DNA of 9,487 nucleotides from Alphaproteobacteria bacterium UBA2954 (GTDB lineage: Bacteria > Pseudomonadota > Alphaproteobacteria > Puniceispirillales > Puniceispirillaceae): the NCBI GenBank assembly GCA_002348585.1, contig DEBO01000066.1, forward strand, positions 1 through 9,487, given 5' to 3'. This document shows, one piece after another, positions 6,483 to 9,487 of this stretch. Below the pieces are notes generated by a model, which did no database searches, was not told the DNA's origin, and was given only the letters and a program-made list of their open reading frames with translations. A program made the translations under genes and the position numbers. Position 1 is the stretch's first letter. Each line of letters begins with the position of its first letter.

Positions 6483-7355
6483 TCAGGCATTGAACCTGAC
6501 CTGGCCAAGCCCAGCTGTGTCATAGCCGTCAAAACCGCTCACTAGTTCTGTGAAGTTATCGGTGTGACAAAAAGCCAACAGGGTCTGAAAGGCAGACTCA
6601 AACACCATTTTCCTGTTAACCAGGATATCAACAGATTCAGTAAGTAGTGGCAAAAATGCCAGATTATACTTAGCCGCAAAATGCTGCAAACCAAAGGCAA
6701 TGTCAGCTTGTCCTTCCAAAAGGGTGAGAACAGATTCAAGTTCTGTATGACAGGCTGCTGCCAAGTCTAGCTGGTCCTTTTCCAAACCGGCCTCAGCCAG
6801 CAGGTGATCAAACATAATCTGAGCCCCAGCACCTGCCTGACGCTGGCTAAGGCGCCATGGCTGGATAGCTGAAAGCGATGTAACATTCTCAGCCGCAGCT
6901 GTAGTCATGACAAGACCGCGGCTGCGGTTTGCCCAGTGAAGAAGCACAACATCCTTCTCCACACATTCAGTCTTTACCGCATCAATATTCCAACTGCGAT
7001 CTAGAACACAGTAAATATGCAGAAGTGCTGCTGAAGCCTGACCTTTCACAACCCGTTCAAGACCCGCAGTGCTTCCATTCCAAAGGGTTGCGATATCTAC
7101 TCCTGTCTTCCGTAAAACAGCTTCAAATAGCGGGTCGTGACTGCCTGAGATGGTCAGTTGTGTCTTGCCTATGGGCGGGCTGTCTTTATTAATCCAGGCC
7201 AACACAGCATCTTTTGCAAACAGTAATTTGCCCGTGGTTTTGCTGTAAGGAATATCGCCTCTTGCGACAAGATCATATATCTTGCGCTCTTTTACTCGCA
7301 TTAGGGCTGCAACTTCTCTCGTGGTCAGAAATTTACTTGATTCTGGCATCTGCAT
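6483..7355 (-). CDS. HTH (excisionase-type) + PBP-like domain regulator, probable tungstate/molybdate sensor
   Basis: This is a one-component regulator. From the chosen start, an excisionase/MerR-like helix-turn-helix occupies about residues 8-57 (FLTTREVAALMRVKERKIYDLVARGDIPYSK then GKLLFAKDAVLAWI). A periplasmic-binding-protein-like domain follows from about 66 to 285, with ISGSHDPLFEAVL (69-81), NGSTAGLERVVKGQASAALLH (93-113), RQAGAGAQIMFDHLLAEAGL (172-191) and GQADIAFGLQ (215-224). It has no signal peptide or membrane span, so it acts in the cytoplasm. This architecture is often seen beside molybdate or tungstate transport genes, and here it converges on tupA with 22 bp between them. I infer that it senses the oxyanion and controls tupBCA. 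A GTG at 7397 would add 14 residues but has no RBS, whereas the ATG at 7355 follows GGAAGGAC at 9-nt spacing. Whether it represses or activates is not visible. Confidence 0.85.
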   Translation of the reverse strand: MQMPESSKFLTTREVAALMRVKERKIYDLVARGDIPYSKTTGKLLFAKDAVLAWINKDSPPIGKTQLTISGSHDPLFEAVLRKTGVDIATLWNGSTAGLERVVKGQASAALLHIYCVLDRSWNIDAVKTECVEKDVVLLHWANRSRGLVMTTAAAENVTSLSAIQPWRLSQRQAGAGAQIMFDHLLAEAGLEKDQLDLAAACHTELESVLTLLEGQADIAFGLQHFAAKYNLAFLPLLTESVDILVNRKMVFESAFQTLLAFCHTDNFTELVSGFDGYDTAGLGQVRFNA

Positions 7356-7363
7356 CCATTCTT

Positions 7364-7371
7364 GTCCTTCC
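7364..7371 (-). promoter_or_regulatory. Shine-Dalgarno that sets the regulator start at 7355
   Basis: The minus strand reads GGAAGGAC here, with AAGGA 9 nt before the ATG at 7355. The alternative GTG at 7397 has nothing similar upstream, so this site argues for the shorter, 290-residue protein. Confidence 0.6.
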
Positions 7372-7424
7372 GATTTATGAACATCAAATCGATTCACGCT
7401 TACAGCATACCAGCCAACACTAAT

Positions 7425-7452
7425 TTCAGCATAGTCAATTCAGTATTAGTCA
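7425..7452. repeat. Paired near-identical direct repeats upstream of the regulator
   Basis: TTCAGCATAGTCA (7425-7437) and TTCAGTATTAGTCA (7439-7452) are imperfect direct repeats, one base apart, in the 230-bp divergent region between the regulator and the small membrane-protein gene. An ACTAAT/ATTAGT inverted pair (7419-7424, 7445-7450) overlaps them. They could be binding sites for the regulator itself or for another factor. They do not resemble the inverted repeat before tupB. Confidence 0.35.
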
Positions 7453-7498
7453 GAAACTCCAGCAACCTCAACTTTCTGGCCACTTTAAGAGCAGCTTG

Positions 7499-7528
7499 TT
7501 GACCTATTCGTATCTTCGTGTGTTTTAT
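7499..7528 (+). promoter_or_regulatory. Candidate sigma70 promoter for the membrane protein-cupin pair
   Basis: TTGACC (7499-7504, five of six to the -35 consensus) and TTTTAT (7523-7528, four of six to the -10 consensus) are 18 bp apart and lie about 57 bp before the ATG at 7586. The match is moderate and untested. Confidence 0.3.
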
Positions 7529-7585
7529 GGAACAAAAGACAAACAGGCCAGTTAGCAGCACTTGGCTGAATAGTGGAGAACATCA

Positions 7586-7813
7586 ATGGACAAAACTAAA
7601 GTCATTAAATGGACCAGCACAGCAGCTGTGTTGGTTGGGATTGCCTTGACAAACCTCAATATCTATCCTGTAAATATAATGATACACGGGGCGGGGGCCA
7701 CAGGCTGGACAATCGCAGGATTTTTAACAAAAGACCGAGCACTTTTGACTAATTTCTGCCTGCAATTGCCCCTGTTCATATTCGGAATCGTGAATTTCTT
7801 CCTGCAGGGATAA
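7586..7813 (+). CDS. Small two-to-three-span membrane protein, unknown function
   Basis: This is a 75-residue protein that I cannot name with certainty. It is strongly hydrophobic, with spans at about 9-26 (WTSTAAVLVGIALTNLNI), 30-47 (NIMIHGAGATGWTIAGFL) and 57-73 (FCLQLPLFIFGIVNFFL), and a short charged turn TKDRA between the last two. The layout, with an LTxLNIYP motif at the end of span 1 and a Gly/Trp-rich second span, is like small uncharacterised inner-membrane proteins of alphaproteobacteria (a DUF-type family). The ATG has GGAGA 6 nt upstream. The gene ends only 4 bp before the cupin gene, and the RBS of the cupin gene lies in its last codons, so the two are translationally linked and probably work together. 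Confidence 0.75.
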   Translation: MDKTKVIKWTSTAAVLVGIALTNLNIYPVNIMIHGAGATGWTIAGFLTKDRALLTNFCLQLPLFIFGIVNFFLQG

Positions 7814-7817
7814 GAAC

Positions 7818-8204
7818 ATGACAAATAATTTTTTTCATATAAATGATCTTACCCAAGGTCTAGCGCGAGAGTTAACAAAGGGAGTCACAACACGGATTTT
7901 TCCCGGTGACCAAGCAATGTTGTCTGTGGTTCGCATTGAAGCCAATGCCCGCGGAAAGCTGCACAGCCATCCTGAAGAGCAATGGGGGTTTATGATAGAG
8001 GGAACCGCCACCCGCATCCAAGATGGTCAGCACATTCAGGTTCAAAAAGGGGCGTTTTGGCGCACTCCAGGACATGTTGAGCACAGCGTGATTGCAGGAC
8101 CTGAAGGCTGCCTCATTCTTGATGTCTTTGCGCCGCCAAGAGAAGAATATAAAACTCCCGGCAGCGGGTTCGGCACAAAAAATGAGACTATTCCAACAAG
8201 ATAA
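7818..8204 (+). CDS. Small cupin-domain protein
   Basis: A single cupin barrel of 128 residues. The first cupin motif is HSHPEEQWGFMIEG (49-62) with His49, His51 and Gln55 (or Glu53/54) as likely metal ligands, and the second is FWRTPGHVEHSV (80-91) with His89. A metal-binding site therefore looks complete, so a dioxygenase-, isomerase- or ligand-sensing-type role is possible, but the family is too broad to choose. The WGFMIEGTATRIQDGQ stretch and the APPREEY tail resemble cupin_2 proteins annotated simply as 'cupin domain-containing'. AGGGA (7806-7810), inside the end of the preceding membrane-protein gene, serves as its RBS 7 nt before the ATG. There is no signal peptide. It forms a two-gene unit with the 75-residue membrane protein. 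Confidence 0.85.
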   Translation: MTNNFFHINDLTQGLARELTKGVTTRIFPGDQAMLSVVRIEANARGKLHSHPEEQWGFMIEGTATRIQDGQHIQVQKGAFWRTPGHVEHSVIAGPEGCLILDVFAPPREEYKTPGSGFGTKNETIPTR

Positions 8205-8249
8205 AATCTATTTAGAGAGCGTAATCAGCTCTTCTGCATGTTTTTTCAG

Positions 8250-8360
8250 TTAATCAGCGCCAATTTGCGCCCACTCAGGAACCCATGAGGGATAGCTGGA
8301 ACAACTAGAGAAACCGACGAGCCAAAAGGCTGTAAGCGTGAGAGCCACAAACTTTTTCAT
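8250..8360 (-). CDS. Miniature lipoprotein (36 aa)
   Basis: This short gene encodes a peptide beginning MKKFVALTLTAFWLVG and continuing FSSCSSYPSWVPEWAQIGAD. It has the features of a bacterial lipoprotein signal: two Lys after Met, a hydrophobic core (4-16), and a Cys at position 20 preceded by FSS as a lipobox. The mature part would be only 17 residues, rich in Ser, Pro and Trp, attached to the outer membrane or the periplasmic face. An AAGGA lies 7 nt before the ATG with an AT-rich segment (TATATA) just upstream, both supporting translation. It is convergent with the cupin gene and divergent from the HAD gene. Similar tiny lipoproteins are common in proteobacteria and are usually missed by gene callers. 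I do not know its function. Apart from this gene, the 306-bp interval 8205-8510 holds only AT-rich promoter-like sequence. Confidence 0.65.
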   Translation of the reverse strand: MKKFVALTLTAFWLVGFSSCSSYPSWVPEWAQIGAD

Positions 8361-8461
8361 CACATTTTCCTTATATACAGATATACCAAAGCTTATCTAA
8401 TTTAATGGTCGCCTTACTAGACAAAAAAAGCAACTCTACAATTTCCTAAATTCTTTTGAGG

Positions 8462-8473
8462 CTAAAATTTTAG
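8462..8473. promoter_or_regulatory. Perfect 12-bp palindrome upstream of the HAD gene
   Basis: CTAAAATTTTAG is a perfect palindrome 37 bp before the HAD start, in the divergent region shared with the lipoprotein gene. An outer CCTAAA/TTTAGG pair (8445-8450, 8469-8474) overlaps it. AT-rich palindromes of this size do arise by chance, so operator status is tentative. Confidence 0.25.
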
Positions 8474-8510
8474 GACAAAAACTAAACAGTATGAGGGACC
8501 GTACGCGAAT

Positions 8511-9224
8511 ATGATAATTGAGGGTAAAACAACACTGACCTTTGATTGTTACGGCACACTGATTGATTGGGAATCAGGCATCTGGGATGGCTTTCAACAG
8601 TTGTTGCAGACGAATAATAGCACGCTATCGCGCAAGACCTGCCTTGAGGCGTTTGCAGAGATAGAGAGCACTGTTCAGGCACAGCAGCCAGACAGACTTT
8701 ACCCTGAGTTGCTGCAACTAACTCATAAGTTGTTTGCCAACCGGTTTGCCCTAAAAACCAGCCCAGAATTGGACAGACGCTTTGGAAATTTTATACCATT
8801 CTGGCCAGCCTTTCCGGATAGTGCTGATATGTTGCGCCGCCTTAAGGCCCATTTTAAGCTAGTAATTCTCTCTAATGTCGACAGAACCAGCTTTGCCAGT
8901 TCAAATGAACGGCTAGGAGTTGAATTTGATTCCATTTTTACCGCAGAAGATGTTGGCTCTTACAAACCTAACCCAGGGAATTTTGCCTATATGATTCGAA
9001 ATCTTCATTGTGAAACCACAAACATTCTGCACGTCGCACAGTCTCTATTTCACGATATAAAACCTGCCACTGATGCCGGCCTTAATACAGTATGGATTGA
9101 CAGGCAGGGCCTTGTTGGTGGCGGATCATGGGGCGCAACTGCAAGAATAGACAATCCACCTAAAGCCGATATAAGATTTTGTTCCTTGCAGGAATTTACT
9201 GAATTCGCCTGCGAAGCACCATAG
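8511..9224 (+). CDS. HAD-superfamily hydrolase, haloacid dehalogenase type II-like
   Basis: This cytosolic hydrolase uses an Asp nucleophile. The HAD motifs are visible in 237 residues: motif I TFDCYGTLIDWE (10-21) with nucleophile Asp12, motif II ILSNVD (119-124) with Ser121-Asn122, motif III YKPNPGNF (151-158) with Lys152, and motif IV HVAQSLFHDI (174-183) with Asp182. The cap lies between motifs I and II (about 20-105). The closest named group is L-2-haloacid dehalogenase type II. However, the SSN of true dehalogenases before the motif IV Asp is replaced by AQSLFHD, as in many uncharacterised homologues, so the substrate may be a phosphate or another halo-acid. The ATG at 8511 is the only start that fits motif I, with AGGGA a rather long 13 nt upstream. 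The thioredoxin-like gene follows after 30 bp. Confidence 0.85.
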   Translation: MIIEGKTTLTFDCYGTLIDWESGIWDGFQQLLQTNNSTLSRKTCLEAFAEIESTVQAQQPDRLYPELLQLTHKLFANRFALKTSPELDRRFGNFIPFWPAFPDSADMLRRLKAHFKLVILSNVDRTSFASSNERLGVEFDSIFTAEDVGSYKPNPGNFAYMIRNLHCETTNILHVAQSLFHDIKPATDAGLNTVWIDRQGLVGGGSWGATARIDNPPKADIRFCSLQEFTEFACEAP

Positions 9225-9243
9225 GGGCTCATACTTTATCTAC

Positions 9244-9248
9244 AGGAG
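9244..9248 (+). promoter_or_regulatory. Shine-Dalgarno of the thioredoxin-like gene
   Basis: AGGAG lies 6 nt before the ATG at 9255. It supports that start for the truncated open frame at the window end and shows the gene is translated independently of the HAD gene. Confidence 0.6.
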
Positions 9249-9254
9249 TAACGC

Positions 9255-9487
9255 ATGCTACTAAACACGCCAGTTTGCGATTTTGGCTGGCAGACACCCA
9301 GTTTCACTCTGCTTGATACAAACAACCGACCGCATGGACTGGATAGCCTAATCGGGGCAAAAGGTTTAGTGATCGCCTTTATTTGCAATCATTGTCCTTA
9401 TGTAAAAGCCATTATTGACAGATTAGTTAGTGACGCTATCGCCCTGCAGCAGCGCGGCATCAATACGGTTGCAATTATGCCAAATGA
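9255..9487 (+). CDS. Thioredoxin-fold (redoxin/AhpC-TSA-like) protein, 3' partial
   Basis: The open frame runs off the window after 77 complete codons, so only the N-terminal part is seen. It starts MLLNTPVCDFGWQTPSFTLL, the usual opening of AhpC/TSA-type thioredoxin-family proteins. Beta-strand LVIAFICNHCPYVKAIIDRL (38-57) carries a CNHC redox motif (Cys44, Cys47) in the CNHCPYVKA form typical of a bacterial 'thioredoxin family protein' of about 180-190 residues. IALQQRGINTVAIMPN then matches the next helix and strand. No signal peptide is evident, so it is likely cytosolic. It probably acts as a disulfide reductase or peroxidase-like protein. It is 30 bp behind the HAD gene and may be co-transcribed with it. 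The cis-Pro and C-terminal half are outside the window. Confidence 0.82.
   Translation, partial: MLLNTPVCDFGWQTPSFTLLDTNNRPHGLDSLIGAKGLVIAFICNHCPYVKAIIDRLVSDAIALQQRGINTVAIMPN

Noticed and set aside
7356..7397. GTG start giving a regulator 14 residues longer
   Set aside because: There is no RBS before the GTG, the added residues precede the HTH, and the sequence coding for them contains the strong Shine-Dalgarno for the ATG at 7355.
6929..7423. Two plus-strand open frames opposite the HTH-PBP regulator
   Set aside because: The minus-strand protein has clear domain motifs throughout; the plus-strand translations are low-complexity shadows.
8216..8246. AGAGC/GCTCT hairpin followed by six T residues after the cupin gene
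   Set aside because: The stem is only 5 bp and the T-run starts 8 nt after it, so it is a poor intrinsic terminator; I do not list it as a feature.

Overview
The window looks like an ordinary chromosomal stretch of a free-living Gram-negative bacterium, most likely a marine alphaproteobacterium. I infer this from the style of the proteins (long-form RraA-like protein, alphaproteobacterial-type AMP-ligase, type II HAD, TupABC with an HTH-PBP regulator), the moderate GC content judged by eye, and the tight gene packing. A SAR116-like lineage would fit, but no marker gene here proves it. I see no transposase, integrase, phage gene, CRISPR array, tRNA or rRNA.

Region 1 (1-3521, plus strand) is a probable operon of three enzymes: an acyl-CoA synthetase whose 5' end lies outside the window, a 248-residue RraA/HMG-aldolase-like protein, and a 373-residue methyltransferase with the hallmarks of the SABATH (salicylate/jasmonate carboxyl methyltransferase) family known mainly from plants. 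Gaps of 44 and 12 bp imply co-transcription. Two of the three enzymes plausibly act on carboxylates, one by CoA activation and one by methyl esterification, which suggests a small-acid pathway of unknown substrate.

Region 2 (3678-4025, minus strand) is a stand-alone cupin of the type II mannose-6-phosphate isomerase family. It is divergent from region 3.

Region 3 (4171-7355) is a tungstate uptake module. It holds tupB (permease), tupC (ATPase) and tupA (periplasmic tungstate-binding protein), in the order B-C-A rather than the usual A-B-C. A convergent one-component regulator follows, with an excisionase-type HTH fused to a periplasmic-binding-protein-like domain. A long AT-rich inverted repeat sits directly before tupB, which has no recognisable Shine-Dalgarno sequence. 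It is a good candidate for the control site.

Region 4 (7586-8204, plus strand) is a two-gene unit: a 75-residue membrane protein and a small cupin. A 36-codon lipoprotein gene (8250-8360, minus strand) lies beyond it.

Region 5 (8511 to the end, plus strand) is a type II haloacid-dehalogenase-like HAD hydrolase followed by the start of a thioredoxin-fold protein with a CNHC motif, which runs off the window.

The strongest leads are the bacterial SABATH-type methyltransferase with altered carboxylate-contact positions, the tupB inverted repeat, and the miniature lipoprotein. Nothing here is a clear new defence or mobile system.
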